Assembly: GCF_000429525.1 (NCBI RefSeq)
Contig: NZ_AUCA01000007.1
Location: 1 to 64,000, forward strand
DNA length: 64,000 nt
Source: Alicyclobacillus contaminans DSM 17975
Lineage (GTDB): Bacteria; Bacillota; Bacilli; Alicyclobacillales; Alicyclobacillaceae
Direction: 5' to 3'
The first letter of the stretch is position 1. Each line of letters begins with the position of its first letter. Positions 1 through 8,109 of the stretch are shown here, in pieces. The notes beneath the pieces are model-generated. The model was not told where the DNA came from, searched no databases, and saw only the letters and a program-made list of their open reading frames with translations. The position numbers were made by a program, and so were the translations under genes.

Positions 1-30
1 GCAGGAGTGAGCAGACACCCACGAACCGGG

Positions 31-147
31 TCTGGTGGCGATAGCGGAGGGGAAACACGCGTACCCATCCCGAACACGACCGTTAAGACCTCCAGCGCCG
101 AGGATACTTGGGGCGGGAGCCCCTGGGAACGTAGGACGCTGCCAGGC
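31..147 (+). rRNA. rrf: 5S ribosomal RNA
   Basis: This 117-base stretch has the 5S rRNA pattern: a TCTGGTGGCGA start, the CCCATCCCGAACACG loop (62-77) and a closing GCTGCCAGGC that pairs with the 5' end. A terminator follows 10 bases later, so it is the last gene of an rRNA operon whose 16S and 23S genes would lie upstream of the window. Bases 1-30 are probably 23S-5S spacer. The ends are set by pairing of the terminal helix and could shift by one or two bases. Confidence 0.95.
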
Positions 148-157
148 GAAGGAACAT

Positions 158-190
158 GAGCCCAACAGGTCATCTCCTGTTGGGCTCTTT
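158..190 (+). terminator. Rho-independent terminator of the rRNA operon
   Basis: A 12-bp perfect stem (158-169 with 176-187) with a 6-base loop is followed directly by TTT. It lies just after the 5S gene on the same strand. Bases 191-322 hold no recognisable feature. Confidence 0.9.
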
Positions 191-322
191 GTATTGTCCT
201 CGGATCGACCAGGAGTGGACGAAAGAGCCAGAGCCTTCGTCTGTCTCGTCTCAATCCGGGGACATGATGTGGTGAGAGCGTCTTTGTGGCGTTGAAAGCG
301 CAGGGCTTTCACGGATCGTCAA

Positions 323-880
323 CTATACGGATCCACCGATGACCGACGTTTCCGGCCGGACGAGGCCATACGCAGCCAAATCCACATATTTCCCCCATTT
401 CACAACATGGTGTTTCAATGTACCTTCGTATTGCATTCCAATCTTCTCCATGACCCGCGTGGATGCTGGATTGTGTGTCATCGCATAGGCGTACAGCCGA
501 TGGAGTTGGAGGTCTCGCCAACCAAAGTCACGTACGGCGGCCGCTGCCTCTGTGGTGTAACCTTGGTTCCAATATTGAGCGCCTAGCCAGTAACCCATCT
601 CCGCGTGTTGAAACTCCCGATTCACACGCAAAGAGATGGCTCCCACCAATGTATGGCCTATACGCAGCGTAATGGCGAACGTGTACTGCTTGCCTTCGGC
701 CGCAGCTTGCGCATGACCAGCAATCCACGCCTCTGCTGCCCCATCGGGATACGGGTAAGGGATGTGGAGGGTTGTTTCCGCGATTCGTCTGTCGTTGCAC
801 AGCTGCTGCACTGTGGTAGCATCCTCCAAGACGAACGGCCGAAGTCGCAACCGGTGGGTCGTCAACACCTGATCGCTCAT
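323..880 (-). CDS. GNAT family N-acetyltransferase (RimJ/RimL type)
   Basis: The predicted 185-residue protein starts MSDQVLTTHRLRLRPF, the usual opening of RimJ/RimL-type GNAT enzymes, which move an acetyl group from acetyl-CoA to an amine such as a protein N-terminus or an antibiotic. The central GYWLG...WNQGYTTEA segment is the acetyl-CoA loop, and the HNPASTRVMEKIGM motif near the C-terminus is typical of the family. The frame stays open upstream to an ATG at 937. The ATG at 880 fits the family N-terminus best, and a TTG at 889 would be better spaced from the GAGGGG purine run. The gene is monocistronic, runs toward the 5S gene, and its substrate cannot be predicted. Confidence 0.85.
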   Translation of the reverse strand: MSDQVLTTHRLRLRPFVLEDATTVQQLCNDRRIAETTLHIPYPYPDGAAEAWIAGHAQAAAEGKQYTFAITLRIGHTLVGAISLRVNREFQHAEMGYWLGAQYWNQGYTTEAAAAVRDFGWRDLQLHRLYAYAMTHNPASTRVMEKIGMQYEGTLKHHVVKWGKYVDLAAYGLVRPETSVIGGSV

Positions 881-1135
881 GTTCAGCAACGTCAGCACAC
901 CCCTCTTTCGTTTTGCCGATTCTACCATGCGTGACATGATCCCGTCACCACCATGGGATCCTTATCGATTTGAAAGTGTTCCGAACGCGGGCACTCATAC
1001 ATGGACCTGGATTATCGGATTCTTTTCTCGAAGTTCAGCGATGAAGGAACTCTCGTCTCTTGGAGACATGCACATCATTCTCGATAGTGTGAGGCGATGT
1101 TCTGGTACAACTACGGGAAGCTAGAGTGTGGTGAA

Positions 1136-1159
1136 ACCCGCCTGTTACTTCAGGCGGGT
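1136..1159 (-). terminator. Probable terminator overlapping the end of the CMD-family gene
   Basis: ACCCGCCTG (1136-1144) pairs with CAGGCGGGT (1151-1159) around a 6-base loop. Read on the minus strand the stem is followed by TTTCACC, so the U-run is weak. The loop contains the stop codon of the 1145-1918 gene. The rest of 881-1135 shows nothing clear beyond a presumed promoter for the acetyltransferase gene. Confidence 0.55.
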
Positions 1160-1918
1160 CAGCGCTTCGTACCCAGTGAACCAGGCCGGGATCCCGGCGG
1201 TGAGTACAGCGGTCAGGAGACATTCGGCCAACTGTGCCTTGGTGGCGCCCTTTGCCATTGCGCCGTTGACGTGGATGTCGACACCGAGTGGATAGCGCTC
1301 GGATGCGTTGATGGCCATCAGCACCAGTTCCTTCAGGTAGGGCGGGATGGATTGTTCGGCAAGTGCGGCGTTGCGGAGATTTGTGTAACTGACGTAGATA
1401 TCCGGGCTGAAGGATCTCATCAAGGCCGCCCATTCTGGGATGGCGGAAAAAGTTTGCACGTAGTAGGAATCGCATTCTTCTACGGTGGTTAGAGTTGGCA
1501 GAGATAAATGGTCGATCGCTGTCGTTGTAGCGCCGCCCTCAACACTTCCGTCAGGCCCGGCTGTAACGCCGCTAATGGTGTGCTCCAGTGCAAATTGAAC
1601 CGCCTTCCGGCCTTCCAGCCACGCTGGCAAGCCGCGCGAAATTACGGTGGCCAGGACGGTGTCCGCAATCTCCAAAGCGGTAGCGCCAGCGTCCAGGGCG
1701 CCTTGTGTATGGTAAATCATGCTGGTCTCATAGCGGCGGGCAGCGTTCACCCCGACCAGAATCAATTCCTTCTCTTTGCGGGTGAGTGCACCGTCCTTCA
1801 TGGCGTTCGTGCGCAGTGCCGTATAGTGATGCAAACCTTCCGGCACAAAGTCGTGCATGGCCTGAACCCAATCGGGTACCTTGCCGTAGATTTCTTTGAA
1901 TACCTGCAAGGGATCCAT
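1145..1918 (-). CDS. Carboxymuconolactone decarboxylase family protein, two-domain
   Basis: The 257-residue protein holds two CMD/AhpD-type helical repeats. The first (about 40-115) includes ALTRKEKELILVGVNAARRYE and TALEIADTVLATVISRGLPA. The second (about 165-250) repeats the pattern with LKELVLMAINASERYPLGV and KAQLAECLLTAVLTAGIPA. The CxxC pair of AhpD peroxidases is absent, so a redox role is unlikely, and the exact reaction is unknown. GGAGG lies 9 bases before the ATG at 1918, and an ATG at 1924 is also possible. It lies 152 bases behind atoE on the same strand and could be co-transcribed with it, which would tie it to the divergent 3-oxoacid operon. CMD proteins also occur beside CoA-transferases in aromatic-acid pathways, but no other gene of those routes is present. 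Confidence 0.8.
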   Translation of the reverse strand: MDPLQVFKEIYGKVPDWVQAMHDFVPEGLHHYTALRTNAMKDGALTRKEKELILVGVNAARRYETSMIYHTQGALDAGATALEIADTVLATVISRGLPAWLEGRKAVQFALEHTISGVTAGPDGSVEGGATTTAIDHLSLPTLTTVEECDSYYVQTFSAIPEWAALMRSFSPDIYVSYTNLRNAALAEQSIPPYLKELVLMAINASERYPLGVDIHVNGAMAKGATKAQLAECLLTAVLTAGIPAWFTGYEALTRLK

Positions 1919-2070
1919 GTCCATCTACCTCCATGTTTTTGTTCTGTCCAATCTGACCGTCCATCGACAATCGTGGCCATTCTCGGATCCCCAGGCCATC
2001 CAAACTTTCTGCGGATTGTCCACAAAGGGGCCGCGACCAACCCCTTCATGGACAATCCAGAACCATCTGC

Positions 2071-3429
2071 TTAGATCGCGGGAATCAGGAGCAAGCAGCC
2101 GCCGAAGATGATGATGCCGGCGAAAAGTGTGACGACGCAGTAGCCCATGACGTCGCGAATGCTCAGTTTGGCAATGGCAAGTAAGGGCAGAATCCAGAAC
2201 GGCTGAATCATGTTGGCGACTTCTTCGCCCATGGAAACAGCCATCGAGACCCTACCGAGGTAGATCGGGCTTTGCGAGAAGTGCTTGGCTGCTTCAATGG
2301 CGATGGGGCCTTGCACGGTCCAGTGGCCTCCGCCGGAAGGCACAAACAGCGTGATGATCATGGAGCCGACAAAGTTCATGAAGGGCAGCATCGCCTCGTT
2401 GGAGCCTTTAATCAAAGCGAGAGCCAGCATGGTCGCGAGTGAATGGGTATGTGTGTCTGGTGTATAGGTCATGAGGGCCATCAAGCCGCCGTACAGCGGG
2501 TATTGCAGAATCAGCGGTCCCGAGGCCTTGGCTGCGTTGCTGAACGCCCGGATGAAGCGAGTCGGTGTCCAGTGCAGAAGCATGCCGATGACCGTAAAAA
2601 GCATGATGACTGAACTCAGGTTCAAATTCCCGTGCATGACAAAGAAGAGGACGTACAGCCCAAGCACGAAGAACAGGACGTTGACAATCCAGGCATTCTC
2701 CAGGCGGGTCGCAAACGTTTTGGTGGTGACTGGAACTTCAACCTCGGCGTCTTCTAGGGCTTCGGGATCGATTGGGGTCGTTTCCGAAGGAGACATAAAC
2801 TTCAGCAATAACGGTACGACGATGAGAATGAGTAGGACCGGTATCCAGTTGTACGGTTCAAAAATGGTTTTCGACAGCGGTACGGTCTGTCCGGTCATTT
2901 TGAAAATAATGTTCGTGACCGGATCTTTGGCGGTGTCAATCAGGCCAATGGAACTGGAGAAACCGGACGCCCAGGTGATGAATCCCATGTAGGCTGCAGC
3001 CACGATAAACCCGAAGTGAATCTCTTGCATCCGCTTCGCAATTTGTTTCGCCAATAACGTACCGATGACGAGGCCGAGGCCCCAGTTAAGAATGGATCCG
3101 ATACCGCCTACGAGGAATACGAGAATGGCAGCCTGGGTCTGGTTTTTAGGCTTGCTGGCCAGCCATTTCAGGCCTTTCTTGATAATAGGGGCTTCCGCCA
3201 GCGTATAGCCGGTGACCAAAATGAGGATCATTTCCAACGCAAAGGTAAAAATGCCACCGCCCCACACGCCGGTGAACCAAGTCGAGACCAGGCCATTGAA
3301 TGAGGTGCCGCGTACGAAAATGAAGTCACAGATGATGACAATGCCAGTGAGTACGGCTACAAATAAAAACGGATCGGGTACAAGTTTTTGGGTGTAGCGT
3401 ACAAACAGATTGGTTAGGCCCTTAATCAC
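2071..3429 (-). CDS. atoE: Short-chain fatty acid transporter, AtoE family
   Basis: This 452-residue, very hydrophobic protein has about 11-12 predicted membrane spans and matches the AtoE short-chain fatty acid uptake family along its length, including KLVPDPFLFVAVLTG near the start and PSGGGHWTVQGP in a late loop. In E. coli AtoE belongs to the acetoacetate/butyrate system with the AtoDA CoA-transferase, and here the equivalents are transcribed divergently from 3892. The start is the GTG at 3429, preceded by AAGGAGG with a 6-base gap. The frame extends upstream to an ATG at 3546, but that would place the cre site inside the coding region. Likely substrates are acetoacetate, butyrate or similar C4-C6 acids. 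Confidence 0.88.
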   Translation of the reverse strand: MIKGLTNLFVRYTQKLVPDPFLFVAVLTGIVIICDFIFVRGTSFNGLVSTWFTGVWGGGIFTFALEMILILVTGYTLAEAPIIKKGLKWLASKPKNQTQAAILVFLVGGIGSILNWGLGLVIGTLLAKQIAKRMQEIHFGFIVAAAYMGFITWASGFSSSIGLIDTAKDPVTNIIFKMTGQTVPLSKTIFEPYNWIPVLLILIVVPLLLKFMSPSETTPIDPEALEDAEVEVPVTTKTFATRLENAWIVNVLFFVLGLYVLFFVMHGNLNLSSVIMLFTVIGMLLHWTPTRFIRAFSNAAKASGPLILQYPLYGGLMALMTYTPDTHTHSLATMLALALIKGSNEAMLPFMNFVGSMIITLFVPSGGGHWTVQGPIAIEAAKHFSQSPIYLGRVSMAVSMGEEVANMIQPFWILPLLAIAKLSIRDVMGYCVVTLFAGIIIFGGCLLLIPAI

Positions 3430-3464
3430 GAGAATCCTCCTTATCACTAGAATAAAGCGCTGAA

Positions 3465-3478
3465 TGCAAACGGTTTCA
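3465..3478. promoter_or_regulatory. cre-like CcpA site upstream of atoE
   Basis: TGCAAACGGTTTCA fits the catabolite-responsive element TGWAANCGNTNWCA at every fixed position except the third base. It lies 36 bases upstream of the atoE start, where a bound repressor would block transcription. The motif core AAACGGTTTC recurs at 3759-3768 in the leader of the divergent operon. CcpA control is inferred and fits the presence of hprK and crh in the same window. Confidence 0.6.
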
Positions 3479-3517
3479 TTCGTGCCGACAGCGCTTTCTG
3501 TTCTGCGGCAACAAAGA

Positions 3518-3596
3518 AAGCCAAGCATTTTGCCACCTTGAAACAAGCGTCCACAAAACGCCGCACGCGTGCTCGAGATGACAGATTGCTTGGCTT
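3518..3596. repeat. Inverted AAGCCAAG/CTTGGCTT pair, atoE side
   Basis: AAGCCAAG at 3518-3525 is inverted as CTTGGCTT at 3589-3596. The same octamer pair recurs at 3811-3818 and 3860-3867, giving four copies within 350 bases of one divergent promoter region. Such spacing suggests operator half-sites for a regulator that acts on both operons, but the regulator is unknown. Confidence 0.5.
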
Positions 3597-3714
3597 ACGA
3601 TGTTTGTCCAAATGTGTTCATTGGCACAATTGGGACAACGAAAGGACAACCCGTCTGCATACTTTTGCTTTTGTTGATGCAGATTCTAACCGAACGGTCG
3701 ATAGTTAGCAAGTC

Positions 3715-3743
3715 TTGATTCTTGATGCTGAAAGCGCTATACT
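3715..3743 (+). promoter_or_regulatory. Sigma-A promoter of the 3-oxoacid operon with overlapping cre-like site
   Basis: TTGATT (3715-3720), a 17-base spacer and TATACT (3738-3743) make a good vegetative promoter, giving a leader of about 140 bases before the 3892 gene. TGAAAGCGCTATAC at 3729-3742 overlaps the -10 box and matches the cre consensus except at its last two bases, so repression by CcpA is plausible. Confidence 0.65.
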
Positions 3744-3810
3744 GCTGCCGCAAACAAAAAACGGTTTCTTTGCGTCGCAGTGATGATGAATCACTGCGAA
3801 TAAACAAGGA

Positions 3811-3871
3811 AAGCCAAGTTTTTTGTCGTTTAGCGTAATGCTGCTGAACAGACAGAAAGCTTGGCTTTTTT
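3811..3871 (+). promoter_or_regulatory. Inverted octamer pair with T-run in the operon leader; operator or attenuator
   Basis: AAGCCAAG (3811-3818) and CTTGGCTT (3860-3867) can pair around a 41-base loop and are followed by TTTTTT ending at 3871. In the transcript this would be a long-loop hairpin with a U-run just before the first gene, which may be an attenuator. The same octamers near atoE are DNA-level repeats, so they may equally be protein-binding sites. Confidence 0.4.
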
Positions 3872-3891
3872 GACGTACGGGGGGCTGTGGC

Positions 3892-4563
3892 TTGAAAAAC
3901 AAAATTGTCTCCAAGGAGCAGGCGATTGCAACCATGCACGACGGCGCTGTCGTGATGGTTGGAGGATTTGGGCAGGTAGGAACCCCCCTCGTCCTGATTG
4001 ACGAGGTGCTGCGCCAGGGATATCGAGACTTGACCGTCATCAGCAACAATGTCGGTGAGCCTGGCAAAGGTCTGAGCCGCTTATTGGAAAACGGGCAACT
4101 CAAGAAAGCCATCGGCTCGTACTTTACTAGCAACCGAACTGTGGGCGAATACGTGCTCGCAGGGAAGCTCTCCGTCGAACTCGTGCCGCAGGGGACGTTT
4201 GTGGAGCGGATTCGTGCGGGTGGTGCCGGCATTGGCGGTTTCTACACGAGATCTTCCGCAGGCACCCTGATTGGTGAAGGAAAGGAAACCAGGGAGATTA
4301 ACGGCGAACTGTACGTGCTGGAACAGCCCTTGACAGCTGACTTTGCGCTGATTCGTGCTCACCGCGCAGACAAACTGGGCAACCTTGTCTACCGCAAGAC
4401 GGCGCGTAACTTCAATCCGGTCATGGCCACGGCGGCCAAAACCGTGATTGTGGAAGTAGATGAGATCGTCGAACCAGGCGAACTGGATGCAGAAGCGATT
4501 GTGACGCCCCATCTGTTTGTGGACTACATCGTGGAAAGGGGTCACGAGGATGGCAGACATTAA
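3892..4563 (+). CDS. atoD: 3-oxoacid CoA-transferase, subunit A
   Basis: The 223-residue protein is the alpha half of a class I CoA-transferase, which moves CoA from succinyl-CoA or acetyl-CoA to a 3-oxoacid such as acetoacetate. GGFGQVGTP (24-32) is the CoA-binding loop, and PQGTFVERIRAGGAGIGGFY (99-118) is the conserved subunit A motif. Length is normal. The start is TTG at 3892, behind a G-rich stretch. The gene overlaps subunit B by 14 bases, as is usual for the obligate heteromer. 3-Oxoadipate CoA-transferase is an alternative, but an AtoE transporter across the promoter favours short-chain 3-oxoacids. Confidence 0.92.
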   Translation: MKNKIVSKEQAIATMHDGAVVMVGGFGQVGTPLVLIDEVLRQGYRDLTVISNNVGEPGKGLSRLLENGQLKKAIGSYFTSNRTVGEYVLAGKLSVELVPQGTFVERIRAGGAGIGGFYTRSSAGTLIGEGKETREINGELYVLEQPLTADFALIRAHRADKLGNLVYRKTARNFNPVMATAAKTVIVEVDEIVEPGELDAEAIVTPHLFVDYIVERGHEDGRH

Positions 4564-5188
4564 ACATCTCATTGCGGCGCGGGCTGCCAGGGAATTGCAG
4601 GACGGCGACATCGTTAATCTCGGCATTGGCATCCCGACGCTCGTGGTCGAACATCTGCCGGACAACGTGGATGTGTTCCTGCACACAGAGAACGGGCTGC
4701 TCGGGGTAGGCCCGGCGCCGGGTCCGGACGAGGTCGATCCCGATTTGGTCAACGCCGGCAAACTCCCCGTCACGGAGGTGGTTGGCAGCAGCTTCTTCAG
4801 CAGTGACCATTCCTTTGCCATGATCCGCGGCGGGCACATCGATGTGGCCATCCTGGGCGCGCTCCAGGTGGACTCTCGGGGATATGTTGCCAACTGGTCG
4901 GTACCCGGTCAGGCCATTCTGGGTGTGGGCGGAGCCATGGACTTGCTGATTGGCGCCAAGAAAGTGATTGTCACCATGAGCCACATGACCCGCGACGGCG
5001 AGCCGAAACTGGTCGATACCTGCACACTGCCCATTACAGCTCTACGCCGTGTTGACAAAATCATCACGGAACTCGCCGTCTTTCGCGTCACGGACGAAGG
5101 GCTTGTCCTGGAAGAATTGATGCCGGGCGTCACACTTGACGAAGTGCGCACGAAGACCACAGCAAAATTTACGTACGAGGTGAAATGA
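4550..5188 (+). CDS. atoA: 3-oxoacid CoA-transferase, subunit B
   Basis: This 212-residue protein is the beta half of the class I CoA-transferase. HTENGLLGVGP holds the catalytic glutamate at position 47, which forms the glutamyl-CoA thioester, and GIGIPTLV (25-32) is the N-terminal family motif. The ATG at 4550 has AAAGGGG about 10 bases upstream. The frame opens at 4517, but that start would extend beyond the family N-terminus. The 14-base overlap with subunit A suggests coupled translation. Together the two subunits would activate a 3-oxoacid that the downstream thiolase then cleaves. Confidence 0.92.
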   Translation: MADIKHLIAARAARELQDGDIVNLGIGIPTLVVEHLPDNVDVFLHTENGLLGVGPAPGPDEVDPDLVNAGKLPVTEVVGSSFFSSDHSFAMIRGGHIDVAILGALQVDSRGYVANWSVPGQAILGVGGAMDLLIGAKKVIVTMSHMTRDGEPKLVDTCTLPITALRRVDKIITELAVFRVTDEGLVLEELMPGVTLDEVRTKTTAKFTYEVK

Positions 5189-5883
5189 ATATGCAAATCG
5201 TTGATTTGACGCTGAACCTTTACGACGGCTTGAAGACGTTCTCCTCTCACCCGAAGTTCACTCTGCTCGACCAGGTGACCTTTGACTTTTCCGCGCCTCG
5301 CTACGAGCTGCCATGTGAAGGGTTCGAGTCGAAGCTCTTGATTGTGTCCGATCACGGCGGCACCCACGTAGACGCCCCAAGCCATTTCATTAAAGGTGGC
5401 AAAAACATCGACGAAGTCGCGCTCGACAAGCTGATTGGAAGCGCGGTCTGCATTGACGTGTCCGACAAGGCGCAGGACGCCGTGATTGACAGCCGTTTGC
5501 TTGCCGAAAAATGCGAAGCGCACAATTTGGAAATCCGCGAAGGGGACATTGTGCTGTTGCGCTCATTCCCGGGTTCCTGGGGCGAAGGCGCATTCCATCA
5601 GTGGCAGGGCATCAATGACGACGGAGCGGCTTGGCTGCAGGCCAAAGGCATCAAGGCCCTCGGAATGGATTTGGGCGTCGTGGATGAGGTCGGCAACCCG
5701 CATCGCCCGGTGCACATGCGGATGCTTGGTGCCGAAATTCTCTTGATTGAAAATCTTGTCAACCTAGACCAGGTCGCCAATTCTCGTTTCCTCTTCATCG
5801 GGCTGCCGCTGAACATCAAAGGGGCAACAGCGTCTCCCATCCGCGCCGTCGCCATAAAAGACAAGGAGAGTGCACTGCAATGA
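5185..5883 (+). CDS. Cyclase family protein (kynurenine formamidase-like metal hydrolase)
   Basis: The 232-residue protein carries HGGTHVDAPSHF at 57-68, the metal-binding signature of the cyclase/KynB family, in which two histidines and an aspartate bind zinc or manganese. Members hydrolyse amides, lactones or cyclic ketones. Its place between CoA-transferase and SDR genes suggests opening of a ring or lactone to give an oxo- or hydroxy-acid, but the substrate is not known. The ATG at 5185 overlaps the previous stop as ATGA, and an ATG at 5191 is better spaced from GAGG. No tryptophan-degradation genes are nearby, so a true kynurenine formamidase is unlikely. Confidence 0.8.
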   Translation: MNMQIVDLTLNLYDGLKTFSSHPKFTLLDQVTFDFSAPRYELPCEGFESKLLIVSDHGGTHVDAPSHFIKGGKNIDEVALDKLIGSAVCIDVSDKAQDAVIDSRLLAEKCEAHNLEIREGDIVLLRSFPGSWGEGAFHQWQGINDDGAAWLQAKGIKALGMDLGVVDEVGNPHRPVHMRMLGAEILLIENLVNLDQVANSRFLFIGLPLNIKGATASPIRAVAIKDKESALQ

Positions 5884-6656
5884 ACGAGTTAACCATTGGC
5901 CATCTGTTCGAGTGGAACGGGAAAACCGTGGTGATTACTGGGGCGGGCGGCAGCATCGGATCGACCCTCGCCCACGCCTTTGCTTACTATGGTGCGAATT
6001 TGGCGTTGATTGATAAAAATGCGGCATCTATGGAAAACATCTCCCGCGTTATCACCGATATGGGCCGGACCTGCCGTTCGTATGCCATCGACATCACCAA
6101 GGAGACTGACGTGAAAGAGACGATGGCCGACATTCAGCAGCAGTTCGGCTCCGTCGACATCCTGATCAATCACGCCGGCATGAACATTCGTCAGCCAGCT
6201 GTGGAGTACGACAAGGCAGACTTCGACAAAGTGCTTGGCGTCAACCTCGGAGGGATGTTCCTGATGGCCCGTGAAGCCGGCAGGTACATGATTGAACAAG
6301 GCGGCGGCAAGATCATCAACACTGCGTCGGTTTCGGCCGTTCGCGGGCATAAACGACAAGTTGCGTACGCCTCGAGCAAAGGCGGCGTGGCGCAGTTGAC
6401 AAAGGTGCTCGCGCATGAGTGGGCGCAGTACGGCGTGAACGTCAATGCCGTTGGCCCTGGCTATATCTACACCAACCAGACGAAAGATTTGCTGGCCGAT
6501 GATGTGTCGCATCAATTCATTCTCGAAAAGATCCCGATGGGGCGGATTGGTGAACCGTCCGATCTCGTTGGCGCCTACCTCTTCTTGGCTTCCCCGGCCG
6601 CCGATTACATTACCGGCCAGATATTGTTCGTCGACGGCGGCCGCCTGATTGACTAG
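5880..6656 (+). CDS. SDR family oxidoreductase
   Basis: This is a classical 258-residue short-chain dehydrogenase/reductase. TGAGGSIG (20-27) binds the nucleotide, D45 after the second strand favours NAD over NADP, NHAG lies at 97-100, and the catalytic set is S150, Y163 and K167 (YASSK). The C-terminal GQILFVDGG is typical of the family. The start overlaps the previous stop as ATGA. In this operon it probably oxidises a hydroxy-acid to the 3-oxoacid used by the CoA-transferase, like 3-hydroxybutyrate or gluconate dehydrogenases, but sequence alone does not give the substrate. Confidence 0.88.
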   Translation: MNELTIGHLFEWNGKTVVITGAGGSIGSTLAHAFAYYGANLALIDKNAASMENISRVITDMGRTCRSYAIDITKETDVKETMADIQQQFGSVDILINHAGMNIRQPAVEYDKADFDKVLGVNLGGMFLMAREAGRYMIEQGGGKIINTASVSAVRGHKRQVAYASSKGGVAQLTKVLAHEWAQYGVNVNAVGPGYIYTNQTKDLLADDVSHQFILEKIPMGRIGEPSDLVGAYLFLASPAADYITGQILFVDGGRLID

Positions 6657-6685
6657 CACTTTGCAACATCAACGGAGGATGGACG

Positions 6686-7747
6686 ATGAAAGCCATTGTA
6701 AAGGAAACCTGGGACAATGGGATGGCGGTCAAAGACATCGAGATGCCCGCGCCGAAGGCGGATGAAGTGAGGATTCGCGTCATCGGATCCGCCATTTGCG
6801 GAAGCGATCTGCACATCTATGAGAGTGCCCCCGGTTATGAGTGGCTGAACCTGCCTATGATACCGGGCCACGAGCTGTGCGGCATCGTGGAGGCCGTTGG
6901 GGCTGAGGTCGATGCGGGACTCATCGGCTCGCGCGTCGTCGTCAACCCCTACATGCCTTGCGGCCACTGTGAACAATGCAAGTCAGGGCATCCCAACCTG
7001 TGTGACGGTGGGCAGATGGTTCTCGACAAAATCCCATCGGAGGCTCTGCAGATTGGTTTTCGCCGGGCGGGGGGCATGGCGGAGTACGTCGCCGTGCCGG
7101 CAGCCAATGTCCTGCCGCTGCCGGAAAGTGTACCGGACGATGTGGCCAGCATGCTGGAATCGTTTGCAGTGAGTGTTCACGCAACCGAACACGTGGAATT
7201 TACAGGGGCGGAAACGGTTCTCGTGATTGGCCCCGGCCCCATCGGGCTGGGCGTTGTTGGGGCCCTGCACGCACTCGGCGTCAAAAAGATCCTCGTGGCC
7301 GGCCTGACGCCGGACGCAAAACGGCTTCAGATTGCCAAATCTCTCGGAGCTAGTCGAGTGTTCGATGCGTCGCAAGAGCCGTACAAGGATGTCGTCATCA
7401 GCGAGACGGACGGGCGCGGAGTTGACGTTGTGTTTGACTGCACCGGCCATCCGCAGGGATTGAACGAAGCCATCGCCATTGTGAAACGCGGCGGTAAGAT
7501 TGTGCTGGTTGGGATTTACGGGCGGCCTGCGGAACTGCCGGCAAATGCGCTCGTTCGTGGGGAACTCACCATTCAAGGCACGTACGGCACCACGCCTGGC
7601 GCCTTTGCCAAAGCAATTCAATATGTGGCAGATGGGGATGTTGACCTTACACCAATGGTTACGCACGTCATGCCCATTGTGCAGGTGGACGAGGCGTTTC
7701 ATTACGCGCATAGTAAGGAAGGATGCAAGATTGTTCTAAAGCCTTAA
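6686..7747 (+). CDS. Zinc-dependent alcohol dehydrogenase (sorbitol/threonine dehydrogenase type)
   Basis: The 353-residue medium-chain dehydrogenase has catalytic zinc ligands C38 and H62-E63 (PGHE), structural zinc cysteines C92, C95, C98 and C106, and a GPGPIGLG nucleotide-binding turn. Such enzymes oxidise polyols, threonine or butanediol with NAD. A purine-rich AACGGAGGA site precedes the ATG at 6686. Together with the SDR it gives the operon two oxidation steps, which suggests that the starting compound is a diol or polyol-like molecule and not only acetoacetate. The substrate is not predictable. Confidence 0.88.
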   Translation: MKAIVKETWDNGMAVKDIEMPAPKADEVRIRVIGSAICGSDLHIYESAPGYEWLNLPMIPGHELCGIVEAVGAEVDAGLIGSRVVVNPYMPCGHCEQCKSGHPNLCDGGQMVLDKIPSEALQIGFRRAGGMAEYVAVPAANVLPLPESVPDDVASMLESFAVSVHATEHVEFTGAETVLVIGPGPIGLGVVGALHALGVKKILVAGLTPDAKRLQIAKSLGASRVFDASQEPYKDVVISETDGRGVDVVFDCTGHPQGLNEAIAIVKRGGKIVLVGIYGRPAELPANALVRGELTIQGTYGTTPGAFAKAIQYVADGDVDLTPMVTHVMPIVQVDEAFHYAHSKEGCKIVLKP

Positions 7748-7759
7748 GGAGATGGTGAC

Positions 7760-8104
7760 ATGGATACCATTCTCGTAACGGGATACGCGCCGGCCCCGCA
7801 GGGAAGTTCCATGTATGAAGCGTACAAGACTGCCGGTGTGGTGCTGGAGATCAACCCGCATACGAACACCTTGATACGGGCGGAATTCACCTTTGTAACC
7901 GGGTTGGCCAAGGATTACGTGTCCCGTTTAATCAATGGCTATGACTTGAGCCAGGGGATTGATCCGCTCATCAAACGAATTCAAACCCACTATTTCACAC
8001 CCTCCACCGAAGCAGTCGTGATGGCGCTGCGGGTGGCTTATCAGCGTTATCAGCAATCGGCGCTGCCGAAACTGGGCCTAGCCCCAAGACACGTGAAGGA
8101 GTGA
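7760..8104 (+). CDS. DUF3870 domain protein
   Basis: The 114-residue protein resembles the DUF3870 family, small cytoplasmic proteins of unknown function found in Bacillota catabolic operons. It begins with a [10 protein letters not shown] segment and has a central [26 protein letters not shown] stretch and a C-terminal helix [11 protein letters not shown]. No catalytic motif is visible. AAGGAGATGGTGAC precedes the ATG. Its position between the alcohol dehydrogenase and thiolase genes suggests an accessory role in the same pathway. Family recognition is from memory of the pattern. Confidence 0.7.
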   Translation: MDTILVTGYAPAPQGSSMYEAYKTAGVVLEINPHTNTLIRAEFTFVTGLAKDYVSRLINGYDLSQGIDPLIKRIQTHYFTPSTEAVVMALRVAYQRYQQSALPKLGLAPRHVKE

Positions 8105-8109
8105 GCCAC

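Noticed and set aside
3608-3635. Sigma-54 promoter (TGGCAC) near atoE
   Set aside because: The -12 element is missing (GGGACA in place of TTGCW), and no sigma-54 activator gene is near.
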